Shown: in pieces, positions 23,238-35,700 of the stretch | How positions within the stretch are numbered: the stretch's first letter is position 1 | Layout of the letters: each line of letters begins with the position of its first letter | Assembly: GCA_949752735.1 (NCBI GenBank) | Contig: OX457037.1 | Location: 13,368,432-13,432,431, forward strand | DNA: 64,000 nt | Source: Lumbricus terrestris | Lineage: Eukaryota > Annelida > Clitellata > Crassiclitellata > Lumbricidae | Direction of reading: 5' to 3' | Notes under the pieces: generated by a model | What the model was told of the DNA's origin: nothing | Database searches by the model: none | What the model saw: only the letters and a program-made list of their open reading frames with translations | Program-made: the position numbers and the translations under genes

Positions 23238-23549
23238 AAACTTGATTTTAGCCTGTAATCCTAGATTATGGACTGAATAATTATTATGTCGAGTGCAGGC
23301 CTCTGTAAATGTGTAATAGGTATTATGGACATTCAAGCAGACACGGAAATTGTTCACAAATCCTATAATTATTCAGTGATAGTAAGCCAGTCTGTACATT
23401 TTGCTTATTGGACGATTCATGCATGTTATATGAGTTTCGATGCGAGCATTTATAACAGATAAAAGTCAGTTTAAATTTGTATGCAAAGTAACGTGTTTCA
23501 TAATAATTAGGCTACATTACCGCATGGGCGGTTGCTGCTGCAATTATAC

Positions 23550-23975
23550 AGGGTGCGCCAAAAAAGACCCCCCTAGGTTTTTTGCCAATATCTTGACCAA
23601 AAGTAAGAATTTCCAAACGAAATTTTACAGGCTTATAGACAATTCATATTTACATATTATAGCCAGATTTCATCAAAATATTTCAAACACAACAAACGTT
23701 ACACCACATTTAGTGAGGTCACCCACCGTTTTTGACGATTCAAAAACGCGACGCAACAAAAAGTAACAAAAAACCAATCTAATTATTCTGGTCAATATCT
23801 TGGCCAAAAGTAAGAATATCAAAATGAAATTTTACAGACTTAAATAAAATTCATATCTACACATGATGGCCAGATTTCAGCAAAATATTTCAAACAGAAT
23901 AAAAGTTATGGCACTTTTAAGGAGACCACCCACCGTTTTTGACGATTCAAAGACGTAACGCAACAAAAAGTAGCA
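23550..23975. mobile_element. Tc1/mariner-like TACAGGGTGCGCC element, single arm
   Basis: Starts TA-CAGGGTGCGCCAAAAAA and consists of two tandem monomers of about 200 bp (each with CCAAAAGTAAGAAT..., ATTTCA, and a CACCCACCGTTTTTGACG block). It matches one arm of the palindrome at 37971-38750; no right terminus is present. Confidence 0.75.
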
Positions 23976-24267
23976 AAAACACAATTTTATTAAGTCTCAT
24001 CTCAAATTATTGTTATCAAATAGGCTTTGATAATGCCAGATGATCATTATTATTACTATTTAAAAAGGGAACAGGGTACCAGCGTAGCTGTGCGTCATTG
24101 AGAAGTCACTTAGCAAGATGACAATCAAATTGGTAAATAAGGAATCTGTCAGACTAATCAGAGGTCCATCAAGAACTTTGAAAAGATACTCAAAAGAAGT
24201 GCTGGCACTTGTAGTGGGCACATTGAACACAGGTTGTGAAGCACTACCAAGTTTCATTGAATCAGTT

Positions 24268-24350
24268 CATTGAACCGTCATAGCTCCTAAGAAATAATAA
24301 ATGGCAAAAATAATCCTTATTGAAAAATTCATCCTAAACACATTTGTAAA
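24268..24350. repeat. Fragment of the inverted-repeat element at 25352
   Basis: CCGTCATAGCTCCTAAGAAAT through TCCTTATTGAAA is nearly identical to 25495-25555, in the same orientation, without termini. Confidence 0.65.
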
Positions 24351-24398
24351 TCCTCCAAATATAAAAAGTAGGCCTATAGGCCTACAAATTATTACGGG

Positions 24399-24555
24399 CA
24401 TGGGCGGAGTTTGGTTTCCGTTCTTGGAAGGGCTAAAGCCTTCTTGGGGTGGGAGCTAAACCCGGGAAAAGATACCATTTTCATGGTGAAAAAAATGAAT
24501 CTGAGTCTTCTTGGGTTGGGCTTAGCCCTCTAGCCTCTGATAAACTCCGCCCATG
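24399..24555. mobile_element. hAT-type MITE, CATGGGCGGAGTTT family (copy 2)
   Basis: The ends CATGGGCGGAGTTT and AAACTCCGCCCATG are flanked by exact octamers ATTACGGG at 24391-24398 and 24556-24563. At 157 bp it is the clearest copy of this family in the window. Confidence 0.95.
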
Positions 24556-24843
24556 ATTACGGGATTTGCATGTTACTCCTTCTCCGTAAGTTTGCGAGAA
24601 AGACTAAAACCAAAAAGGTCATCACATTTTTAAAGCATGGATTTATTGTATTTGTCGGAAAATGTGACCGAAGAACTAAAAAAGGTCGTCAAGAAATTGA
24701 CCGGACAAAGCATGTCGTCGGGCACTACCTCTGAGTTTGCCCTCCACCCAAAACATTTCGCTTGTCCCACCCCCCCCAGAAACGTGAATTCCTCTCTCAA
24801 CAAATCAGGAGGACTATAATTAAACACTGCATGTCTGCAAGAA

Positions 24844-24945
24844 TATATCTCTGGTAAAGACAGTTTTAAGTCGCCTAGATTACTGCAACTCGCTTCTTAC
24901 TGGTAGCCTATCAATAAGTCGAGCTGCAGAGCGGCTATAGCAGGA
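24844..24945 (+). pseudogene. Small LINE ORF2 fragment
   Basis: The translation reads ISLVKTVLSRLDYCNSLLTG, then SLSISRAAERL. SRLDYCNSLL is a highly conserved motif of the post-RT region in CR1/L2-like LINEs. Only about 34 codons are recognisable. Confidence 0.6.
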
Positions 24946-25351
24946 AAACGAACAATTTAGCAGAAAAACCCACCCAACGTGCAACTCCTAAAGAGTAAAG
25001 ACACCATCGAACTCGCTATGATTTCAGCCCAAATAGTTAGGCGTATATGCACGACAATTAATCTTGTGACAGAGCCTCTACTGTAGGCCTATGTCGCTTA
25101 AAATCATGTGAGGTTTACTTTCACGTGTAATATGACGTGATAGATTTTGGCATTTGTTCATTTTGCTTGTGAGCTTCAGTTTCACCACGCAGTCTAAGCA
25201 GTGCATGCCTTCAAGTGCGCTGCTGATTTTGGCCTGTCAGTGCCTGTTATTTCAGCTCCAAAGCTAAACCAGTGTAATCGCCTCTTGAAAATTATACGAT
25301 ACGTAGGCCCTAGTGGAAGAATTTTAGCAGAAAAACATCAATGGACTATTA

Positions 25352-26050
25352 GCAGGAAGTAGAGACTTGGCAGATTTCTTATGTAGGCCTACACCTCACT
25401 GATCAAACACCAAAAGCCCAATAAATCCGTGCTGTGCTCGAGCCGCAATCTTGAAAAATGGCTGCCTGAACTCGGTTTTTCGACAATAACTCGAGCACCG
25501 TCACAGCTCCTAAGAAATACGAAATGGCAAAAATGATCCTTATTGAAAGACAAATAAATTTATATAAGCTTAAAACATTTGTTTCTTGGATTACAAATAC
25601 GAATGCTAGCTAGGGCTATGGTTAGGTTGACCAATGTACAACGGTTGTTGCCTTGCCTTAATATACGGTAGTTGATTTGATCTTAAATCATCATTCGCAG
25701 CACAGTATTCCCATTTGTTTCTACAGCCATAAAAATTATGTCGCATTGAAGTAATTGTAAGCTTACTTAATGCTGACTACTTTATCACATGTAACTTTTT
25801 AATTTTTAATCCTAGAAACAAATTTTATGCACTAAACGTATTGGTCTTTAAATGAGAATTATTTTTGCTATTTTATATTTTTTAGTAGCTGTGAAGGTTC
25901 TGAAGTTATTGTCGAAAAACCGAATTTAGGCCGATTTTTCAAAGATGGCGGCTCGAGCACAGCTCGGATTTATGGGGATTTTATGGTGTTTTTGTCAGTG
26001 GTGGGTAGGCTACTTGACAACTCTGCCAAGTCTCTAGGCCTACTTCCTGC
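25352..26050. mobile_element. Inverted-repeat element, GCAGGAAGTAG ends
   Basis: The left part runs GCAGGAAGTAG ... GACTTGGCAGA ... GCTGTGCTCGAGCCGC ... TCGGTTTTTCGACAATAAC; the right part repeats the same series inverted. Arms are at least 200 bp with indels. No clean target duplication is seen. The interior has no coding frame. Confidence 0.7.
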
Positions 26051-26739
26051 CAATTTTATTGAGTCGTGCAAAAGTGAAAGTTACAGCAATATGATTCAAA
26101 CAGATAAAGTAAATTTAACCATGTAGAGTGATAACAAAATTCAAAATTTCTAATCGCATCCTGCAGGGTTAGTCATATTATATTTCTCCATCACACATTG
26201 TGATTAAACATCGGCTTTAACTTAGCATGTTACCGCGCATAATGATGATAGAGTAAATTTTTATTAGCCTATAGCATTCGGTGAAACTTTGCTCTAACAT
26301 TACGCAAGCAGCCGTGTGATTGGATGTTAATCATAGAGCATCGTAATATAATTATATGTTTGTAAAATAGTCTACACAGCTTCATAAAACATGCAGAGCA
26401 TTTAAGTTAGCTTTGAAACGGATGCTTCAATCTGCTAGCTTTTTTGTCTAATCATAGAACACACGCTCTACTGAAGAAATTGATACCAAACTCGATTAAA
26501 AAAAAATTGTTATGCGTTCTAATTCTCAGAAGGCGTAATGCTATGAGGACTAGGCCTATAGGCCGACTATAGATTCTAGGAGACCAGTTCATAGCCAAGG
26601 TGGATGAAAGGTGCCATATTAATTGATAATAATATTGTATCACCAATGCAACTCGTTCTGGGTAAATAAATGCATATTTTCAACTAATGCAGCTAAAGGG
26701 TTAATCAAATGAGTCTGAGTATTGGTATATAATGCCACG

Positions 26740-26778
<39 letters not shown>

Positions 26779-27235
26779 GTATATAATGTATTGAAGATTT
26801 TCAGATAGCGAGTAGAATGTTCTATTGCGCTCAATTTGATTGTGGGTCCTCTGCAATGTGCCAATCATTAAATGAATTTGCTGATATTATAAATTCGATA
26901 ACGTGAACTCCGCGAGCAGAAAGGCCAAACTAAATTATAAGTGAAAAAACGTTATTTTTTCTGCAGGGCTAACATAATTATCACAGTGCAAAATCTCAAT
27001 AATTTTACTAAAACGTAATTATGTAGACCTAATGGGTCTACACATCTTGGAAAAAATCTTTTTACAAACACTAGTTATAAAAAACTTGTAAGAAAAACGT
27101 TGACGCTAAATAGACTCGCTAGTCTATAAACATAGACAAATATGAAAGCAAAATTGTACACTTTTAACAGTTGTAAAATACCTCAAAATGCAGTAGCCGT
27201 TTAATACTTGTTACGGAAAATATGCAGGTATGCAG
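26051..27235. other. No recognisable gene
   Basis: AT-rich sequence with a short (TA)n run at 26742-26773 and TAGGCCTA motifs. Open frames are short and overlap on the same strand without motifs. Confidence 0.4.
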
Positions 27236-29067
27236 AGAATGCAGGGCACCCCGTCAAAAGGGCGCATGACAAAAGGGCGCCGACATAAGGGCGCCGACAA
27301 AAGGGCGCCCGACAAAAGGGCGCCGACATAAGAGCGGCGCTCTTAAAAGAAATAGCATCGATGAAGAGTCGGCCTAGAGGTGATAATATTATTAGTAAAT
27401 AAGCAGCTCAACGACGACGCGACAATGAGCAAATAATATAATAGGCCTACTTAAATATTTCACACATGGTTTTTCTTGACAGACAACATGCTCCGAGGAC
27501 CTGGAGGGATGCTAAAATAAGCAAATCAAACGCGAAAAGCGGTAATATATGAGAGGTTGGAAAGTTCGTTATCACGTGATATGAGCTTCACATAAAAGCA
27601 AAGGAAGCAGGGCAGCTCTACTACATGTTTGAAATCGTTAAAATGGAGGATATGGCATCGCAGAAGGGGAGGCCATTGTAGTTAACTACATCCTGGGAAA
27701 ACGTAAGAAGGTGATGTTGAGTGAGTCAATTTCATCATCATCATCAAAATCCATGGGCCAAATACCCGTAGGTGTCCGACGCCACTCTCTGTCTGAGTCT
27801 GTCTCGCATCATGCTCCCAGTTTCCACCGGTCCGGTCAGCAGGTCCATACCATTAACATCGTGGAGCAGCTAGACCACCTTGTCTGATTGAAGAAAATAT
27901 TGGGAGAGAGGCACGAAGGACAACCTGGGTCAATGCCCGTATGTGTCCCACGCTCTCTCCCCCGACTCTCTCCACCGGTCTGTCCTGACCGGCCTGCGCA
28001 TGTCGGCTCCACATCATGACACCTTGAAGCATCTGGGTCGCTATGTCACTTGTGCCGTGGCTTTTGGGGATTTCTATGGTCTTGGTTTTTTACTGCCAGC
28101 GTATCTCCACCCATCTGGCAAACCTTCCTCATTTTATCCGGGCTTAGGACCGGCACAGGGAAGTTGTTGGTTCCCTGTGGCAGAGGATGGATGCAGTTTA
28201 ACGTCGTACCCAGGACACCCAATGCAAATTCATCTCGATCAATTATAGAGGATAGTGATGATGATAATGAAGAGTTTGTTGATTGTAATGATGTCTCGGA
28301 GCTAGATGATGCTGAAATCGATGATGATAATAGAGTAACATAAGTTAAGTCTAATTCGAGGTGGTAGCATATAAGCAATACGGGTCAAGATACCAACACT
28401 TTTAGCTATCTTTTTAGATATGTTTTCAATATGAACCTTCCAAGTTAGAAATTGGTCCACATGGACACCCAAGAATTTAGTTGATATTACTTGGGGTATA
28501 TTGAAGTTGTCCATAGAAATTGTTAATTTTATGTCAGGAATTGATTTACGATGGGAGCAAAATAAGATATAGTTGGTTTTACTAAGATTCAAGGAGAGCT
28601 TATTAACTCGGAGCCAATCAACAACGTGTAAGAGCTCATGATTCATCAATTGAAAAAGTAATTCATAAGATTTATGGGAGGCAAAAATGTTAGTAGGCCT
28701 ACTTGTTGGTGGATAGTGGATACAGATATCGATTATCGAAGTTGTTACTTTTCGTCAAATTCCTATTTTTAACTTTGCGTCAAATTCCTAGTTTTAATAA
28801 CTTTCCAACTTCTCATTAAATTGCTTGTTTATATACGTCAAATAATTTCTTACCTTCTACATCTTGTTAAACATTAAAGTCATATGTAGTGGTGGATCAC
28901 TTATTTTATTCAAGTCATTTATTTCATCCGCGATATCTTTGGCGATACTATTTCTTTTAAGAGCGCCGCTCTTCTGTCGGGCGCCCTATTGTCGGCGCCC
29001 TTTTGTCGGCGCCTTTTTGTCGGCGTCCTTTTGTCGTGCGCCCTTTTGACGGGTCACCAGAATGCAG
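27236..29067. mobile_element. Foldback/MULE-like element with CGCCGACAAAAGGG arrays
   Basis: Exact 9-bp direct repeats AGAATGCAG (27236-27244, 29059-29067) flank an element of 1814 bp. Each end is a short tandem array of GACAAAAGGGCGCC-type units, inverted at the other end, finishing inward in GCTCTTAAAAGAAATAG. A 9-bp duplication with array-type inverted repeats fits foldback or Mutator-like elements. The interior carries a jockey/CR1-like LINE fragment (28302-28649, minus) and GC-rich sequence at 27920-28220 that is probably also retroelement-derived. Confidence 0.85.
28302..28649 (-). pseudogene. LINE reverse-transcriptase C-terminal fragment
   Basis: The minus-strand frame reads WLRVNKLSLNLSKTNYILFC, then STKFLGVHVDQFLTWKVHIE and KSVGILTRIAYMLPPRIRLN. 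It is the same post-catalytic RT segment as in the LINE at 4087-5367 (NSEKTNFILF, STKFLGVQ, LTWKVHI, IARIAYILP) and probably the same family. It is 5'- and 3'-truncated and carried inside the foldback element. Confidence 0.8.
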
Positions 29068-29384
29068 AAACATTTTGATTGTAAGTTAGACATTTCAAGA
29101 TACATTGCTAGTCAAACAACTCAGATAGGACAGCAATTCATAGACCAAGAGATGCGCACAAATACAATCTTTTATATTATATAAAATACGTCTTTTAACA
29201 GGTGTAAAAATACATCAAAATGAAGTGACCGTGTCTCTATATGCATATAATAGGTAGTGATTGGAAAAACGAAATGTAGGCTAGGCCTAATTCCTTCCTC
29301 TCTCTCAGAACTCATTCTAATTACGTAAACACATTCGGTGTAGCTCAGGCTTCTAAAGTTCAGGTCTTTAAAACAATTTTATTA

Positions 29385-29734
29385 TTAGACTTCGACGTTG
29401 ACGGTGATTTTAACGAACGCCGCGTTGTCCTTGACGTAGGCGTTGAGTGGACTGCTGTCCAGTTGAGAGATGGACATAAACCTCGGACATCCACTCGCAA
29501 TGTTCATCTCAGTCGTTGGTCGTCTGAACGAGGAACTGGATGGATCCGGTCGGAAGGAGTCGGTCACGTGCTCTCTGTTGCTCTGGTCGACGAAGGTCAT
29601 GCTGACCTTGTGACGGAAAGGCCACTTGAGAAGGGCGTCGTAGTGACCTCTCATGACGACGAAGAACAACGACACGTGACTTCCTTTGCCCATTCCGTCG
29701 CCGTTCAGATAGATTCGCGCACACATCTTGTAAC
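29385..29734 (-). CDS. TRAF-A exon 6 (MATH C-terminus)
   Basis: Starts after CCGTTGCTATAG and ends at TAA (29387-29385). Encodes YKMCARIYLNGDGMGKGSHV, a central REHVTDSFRPDPSSSSFRRP, and EMNIASGCPRF ... YVKDNAAFVKITV, all hallmark TRAF-C stretches. Its first 144 bases equal the visible part of TRAF-B exon 6. Confidence 0.95.
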
Positions 29735-32700
29735 CTATAGCAACGGAAGAAATAGGAACCAAATAACAAATGGATATACATTGGAAGACAATTGAATTGC
29801 AACTGATTGACACAACCCAATGTCACAAATAAATTATATTCGTTCATTGTGCCAAAAGACCCAAAACAGGTTGGAAAACCGCAACCCGGCAGACTGAGAC
29901 AGACAGTTTCCTGCAGTCTTCCATCACCATCCAATCGAACAGAATGATCTGTCTTTCTACTTTCTTTTATTCTTCCGTCGATGATATCTCTCGCAAGGTT
30001 GTGACTGGTTCTCTCCTCTGAAAAAGGCCTTAAACAGAGCAGGTATTAATATAACATATTTCAGGCCATTATTAGACCTATCTGATTCAAAATAATGCAT
30101 CTTAGCAACTACAACTTCTACAAGGCGACTGTTGCCAATTATAGGACTACGCGCTTTTGGTAGGAAAGGTCGCAGTTGATGAAGGTCTGCAAGATTTAAG
30201 GATGCTGAGTAAATAATGAGTAGGTCATTTTGACTAGAAAGAATGTTAAATCACCTGTTTTACTGGTGTAGAACGACGGGGAGTAGAAACTCGTTGTTCC
30301 TCCAGAGATCGCTTCTTGTCTTCTGCGATTGAAATCCGTGATTTTCCACAGCAATGTTCCATCGTAGCTCGTCTGTTCCATTTCGGTCATCCTTTGTTCC
30401 AGTTCCGCTATCGTCACGTCCTTCAACGCCAGCGTCCTTTCGACGGACTTCACCTTTCGATCCATCGTCTCCATGAGGTCTCTCTCCAGTTGACGCTGCC
30501 TTTCCATGGCTTCCATATCTCCGGTCAACTTTTCCACCTCTCGATTCAATACTGCTAAGACGTCTTCGATTATTTTCATTTTATCCGAATAAACGGGATC
30601 TCTATCTTCGCTTCTTTTAAGACTCGTACCCTCAATTTCAACAACCTGTTCATTCGCACCTTGAGCGGTGGTCAAACTTTTCGTTGATTCATTTACAACA
30701 GCTGAATTTATACCAATCGTTAATTGTCTCGTTAAGTGTTCAACAGTTTGTTCTATTACAGATAGTCGCTCAAGAATAGGTCTGGTTATTGAAACTCTTA
30801 CCATATCATCGTCAGTGCAGCCGATTATTTCATTAAGTTTCTTAAGACGTGAGAAAACACATTGCATGTGCTCTAAACAAGATTCGGCATTCTGATTAAC
30901 GTCGTTTGTCTACAATTAACAAAAGCACAATATGGGACAAATACAGAAAGAAAGCTCTAGACATTAGCCGCAATCATCAATAAACTGATCTTCGTCAAAC
31001 ATTGTAACACTGAACAAATTATTTTGTGTAGATCGCAAACAACGCATGGACAAATTGGACAGTGGACAATTGGACATGCTCCAGCAACTGTGCACGTAAT
31101 CTGGCTAAGCAATATCCACTTGCAGTTATGGTATTTTAGCGCAACATTTATTTAACAAAAGACTGACAAAATGCCGATTCTAGAACACAAATGCAGTTAC
31201 AATTTCAATTAGACACTACTCTTAATTTCTTAGACTAACAATGATTGTCATCGTTTCCAAGAATGGAGTAGGCCTAAGCTAGATTAAATTATATGCATAA
31301 AATAAGCGATGTAAAATGAAGCCATAATTTTAATCAATTCTAATAATATCCATGTAAACACTTTAAAGTAAATTTTCACTTTAAATTCAATAGGATTGTT
31401 TTGATACCTGAATCTGCGGTAAAGGTTTGTGGCAAACGGAACATTCAGTTGGTCGGAAGTTGCACGAGTCGTGATGATTCAGCTGGAAAATTAGGCAAAC
31501 GTCAGAATGGTACTGTTATCCTATAATAGGCTACCGCACAATGAAAATTATAACATCTTAGAAATATAAATCTGGGTAATCTGGCAAATTGCATTACAGC
31601 TTCTTATTAATGAGGGCATTTCGAAATTAGATTTGCATTGTATTAATCATTTAGGGTAGACTTAGGCCTTTAGACCTATTTTAATATGGACGCGACTCCT
31701 TAATTAATACAAAGTATAAATAAATGAATGAATAAATAGATAGCAAATCAGTCTATAAAATTGTTGGGAATGTGACATTGTGTACTGTAGCCTATGAGTG
31801 CGCTTGCATGTAAGATGCTGTCGGGTCTCACCTCAAACTCTTTAAATGATCCGACCCAAGAACATCCGTCGAAGTAGCATTGAGCTTTCATGGAAGCCAT
31901 TTCTCGCTTTATGGCATTGTCTGGAAAACTCTTGAATAGCACAAAAAGAATACCAGTGAGTTGTCTATCTATGCCGCCTTATTTAAAAGATTAAAATGTC
32001 ATTTTTTATAAGTGCACAAGCCTATTGAATTGATGTGTCGCGCTCTTAACAAAACTCAACGAAGTTGTTCCAGATGAGAAGTCAGAAGACCACGATCGAA
32101 TAGAATAGTCTCTTCGGTTTTCTGCCAAAAATAGAGAAGGCAACGAAGGTAGAAGAACCTCTTGTTTCGGATCATATTGAATCCTCTTCTACATTGTACA
32201 AGGAGGACTGATCACCGCAATATTTCGATGGTGCACTGTGGAAGTACGTAGTGGGCAACTTTTACAGCAGGGGTGTATTTTCTGAATTTTGAGGTGAGTA
32301 CACGCTGCCGCCGAAAAAATCGACTTTTGGTGGCAAACAATTCCTCACCATGGTGCACCATTGTTTAGTCATCAAACTTTCTGACGACCTTTTTTAGTTA
32401 TCGGATACATTACATTTTGGAAGATTTCTCGCCGGATAAACCTCCGAGACGGCGCAAACCGCTCTATTTTCACCATTTCTTCTAGATAAATCGCGATCTT
32501 TTCCCTGCGTATACCCACTTGGTCTTTTGTGGGGTGAGTATACGCTGTATATCTGCGTATACCCTCGTTTTTGCGTATACCGCTGTCATTTTCCCCCCGA
32601 AGGTCGGTATAGGCTACGCTGTATACCCGCGTAGCCTATACTCTAGACTCCTAGGGCCCGTATGCACATAAGGGTTTAACTCTTATATATGGCTTAAATA

Positions 32701-35700
32701 TCGTCTATGCGGATGTAGTGTGTTAATTCGGTATGCATGGCTCGAGCTTAGCGAGTTATGCTAGGTATAACGTTATTCCAAATCTGTGGCTAAGTCGGGA
32801 ATTGTTAAGTCGCGTTTAGGCACTATACATAGATTACCTTATGCCTTGTCCTGTGCATACCGGCCTAGAGAACAGCCCTGGGTAACCGTAACATAACCCT
32901 GTGTTGCATGACAATGAGATCTGCGGTGATTGATGGATGACACTTAAGTAATACATTAGTAAGCATCATCTCCTCTGATCCTTAGCAGCCGGACTACGAC
33001 CTCCTATGGATAATTCATTTGAACGACCCTTCTGACTATGTAGGCCTACAGCGCTCGTGAACAGTGGCGGATCCAGAACGTTTCAAAGGGGGGGGCCAAA
33101 AATATTTTTGGGCTGGGGTCGAAAGATATAACTTTTTTAGTCGTTTTTGGCCGAAACCAGAGTAATTTTAGCCCCCACCTCTGGGGGATTGAGGTTTCCA
33201 GAGGGGTAGATAATTGACCGTCTGAAGACAATCATGAGGCGCGCAGCGCCGAGAGTGGTAGGGGAGGGGTGTGGGGAGGGGATATGCCCCTCCCCACCAG
33301 AAACTTTTTGAATTTTCACATTGCAATGGTAGCATTTTAAGCTGTTATCTTAACAAAATAGCAGTACTTTTCAGTGCTTATAGGAGTGCCATAAGGTCTC
33401 AATAAATATAGACTTACTTAAAAACCTCTTTCCCAAAAAATAGATGTTCTTTTTTAAGTAATCCGCCGAAAATCTTCAAAAAGGGTGTTCAATTTTCCTT
33501 CCCAAAAAACTGATGACATTTTTTGGTCATCCGTGTGAAATCTTAAAAAAAGGTGTTTAATTTTTCGTCTAAAAAGAATGATGACTTTTTAGTCTTCCAT
33601 GCGAAATTTTCAAAAAAGGTGTTCAATTTAGAATCCAAAAACTGATGACATTTTGCAGTAATCCCTGCGAAATATTAAAAAGGTGTTTAATTTTTCGTCT
33701 AAAAAGAGTGATGACTTTTTATTCTTCCGTGCGAAGTTTTCAAAAAAGGTGTTTAATTTCGCATCCCAAAAAACTGATGACTTTTGTAGTCAACCGTGCG
33801 AAATCTTAAAAAAGGTGTTTAATTTTTCGTCTAAAAAGAGTGATGACTTTTAAGTCGCGAAATTTTCAAAAAAAGTGTTCAATTTAGCATCCCATAAAAC
33901 TGATGACTTTTGTACAACCGTGCGAAATCTTAAAAAAGGTGTGATGACTTTTTAGTCTTCCGTGCGAAATTTTCAAAAAAAGGTGTTCAATTTCGCATCC
34001 CAAAAAACTGATGACTTTGGTAGTCATCCGTGCGAAATCTTAAAAAAGGTGTTTAATTTTCGTCTTACAAGAGTGATGACTTTTTAAGACTAGAATAAAT
34101 AAAATACTTCCCACTACTGAATGATATATAGTAAGATATAAATAAAAACAAGGAGTAAACATGTGTTATCATTCACCGCATTTTCTTGCACATATAGACT
34201 AAACTCAAAACTTAACATGTTTCGCCCTGAAATTTTTTGGCATCTGCAAAAATAAATTACATCCCAAACACTGTTGTTAGTGTTAACTTGATTTGTATTT
34301 AATAGTTAGTTGTACTTAGTTATTATTGTGTTTATTGGTGTTAATGTTTTTTCAATTTAGTACGAATATATACACGAATAACATACATTGCATGCCATAA
34401 ATCATAGTTGGATACTGTTGAAAGATTATTTCATTTGGATGCTTTATTTTGAAATTTTTTGGCATCTGCAAAAATAAATTACATCCCAAACACTGTTGTT
34501 AGTGTTAACTTGATTTGTATTTAATAGTTAGTTGTACTTAGTTATTATTGTGTTTATTGGTGTTAATGTTTTTTCAATTTACTACGAATATATACACGAA
34601 TAACATACATTGCATGCCATAAATCATAGTTGGATACTGTTGAAAGATTATTTCATTTGGATGCTTTATATTAAGACAATGCAATTGCGTGAGAGACTTA
34701 CATGTAGATTAGATTTTAATTACATTTATACATTAATTCTCCTGTGCATGACTGACACCCTGAAATTTTTTTTCTCGCCACCATGGATGGGGGGGCCACG
34801 TCCCATGGTGATTTGAAATGGGGGGGGCAATGGCCGGATTGGCCCCCCCCTGGATCCGCCCCTGCTCGTGAATAAGCTCGTGCCCGGCGCTTGGTTTTCA
34901 AGTGGCGCCTTAGAAATTGGATATTACGTTCACGATAATGTATACGGTACTAATGAAGGCTAAACTCACTTGTTCGAAAGCTTTGTCGCAGTTTTCTCCT
35001 CTGTCTTTCTCACTGCCAGGACAGACTTTGTCATCTGTGCTTTGACTGCATGGTAATAATTATAAACAGAAATTCTCCATTTACAAAAGTCTCTCTTTAA
35101 TCTTTAAGCAAAATTTAATTATATAGTAACAATCATTAGTAAAATTTGGCTGACCCTTCGCCAGAGGGAATACTATTATTCTAGCCTGAAGGGAAAGAAG
35201 AAAAAAGAAGAAGAATCATTAGTAGCCTAGGTCTAAAGTTTAGCTGGCATTTTTTTTTATCGTAAACTAACTTCGAAGTCATTGATTTTGTTACCTATAT
35301 ACGATGTGATTAAAACAGTCGAATCTATGGAATAGTGCTCACTTGGAGTCTCTTAAGATATATTATGCCGATTATCGCATAATATTTATACTAGTTAAGA
35401 CTTGATGTGACAACAATTACCAGAATTCTACGATGATATAACGAGCTTCAGCGGTAGATATGATTGACTTGAGATTTTAATGGAAAAGTTATTTCAATAT
35501 GTGGGTCGCCTGTAAATAACTTGGCTTTCGTGACTTCTCTTTTGGGGGGCTACAGAAATTTCGAAATTTCGATTTTGATCACGTAGCCGTCCTATCAATT
35601 AAAAAACTTCTTAAGAGTCACTCTATTTTTTGCATACACCCAAGGTGCATACTGCGTAATTTATGCAGCTGAGAACTTCAAACTGTGTTCATTTATTATG

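Larger units (their letters stand above)
33062..34864. mobile_element. Non-autonomous hAT-type element (1.8 kb) in TRAF-A intron 2
   Basis: The ends CAGTGGCGGATCCAG and (inverted) CAGGGGCGGATCCAG are flanked by exact octamers CTCGTGAA at 33054-33061 and 34865-34872. The interior holds an array of alternating units of about 65 bp (33440-34085) and a direct duplication of 222 bp (34229-34450, 34451-34670). There is no transposase frame. Confidence 0.95.

Noticed and set aside
24630..24827. Small protein of about 60 residues on either strand
   Set aside because: Overlaps on both strands, and its GACCTTTTTTAG-type and G-run sequences look like pieces of the hAT-type repeats seen elsewhere.
27943..28343. 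Plus-strand frames of about 100 codons
   Set aside because: Lie inside a foldback element and over retroelement-derived sequence; no motif on this strand.
29463..29795. Plus-strand 110-codon frame
   Set aside because: Antisense shadow of TRAF-A exon 6.
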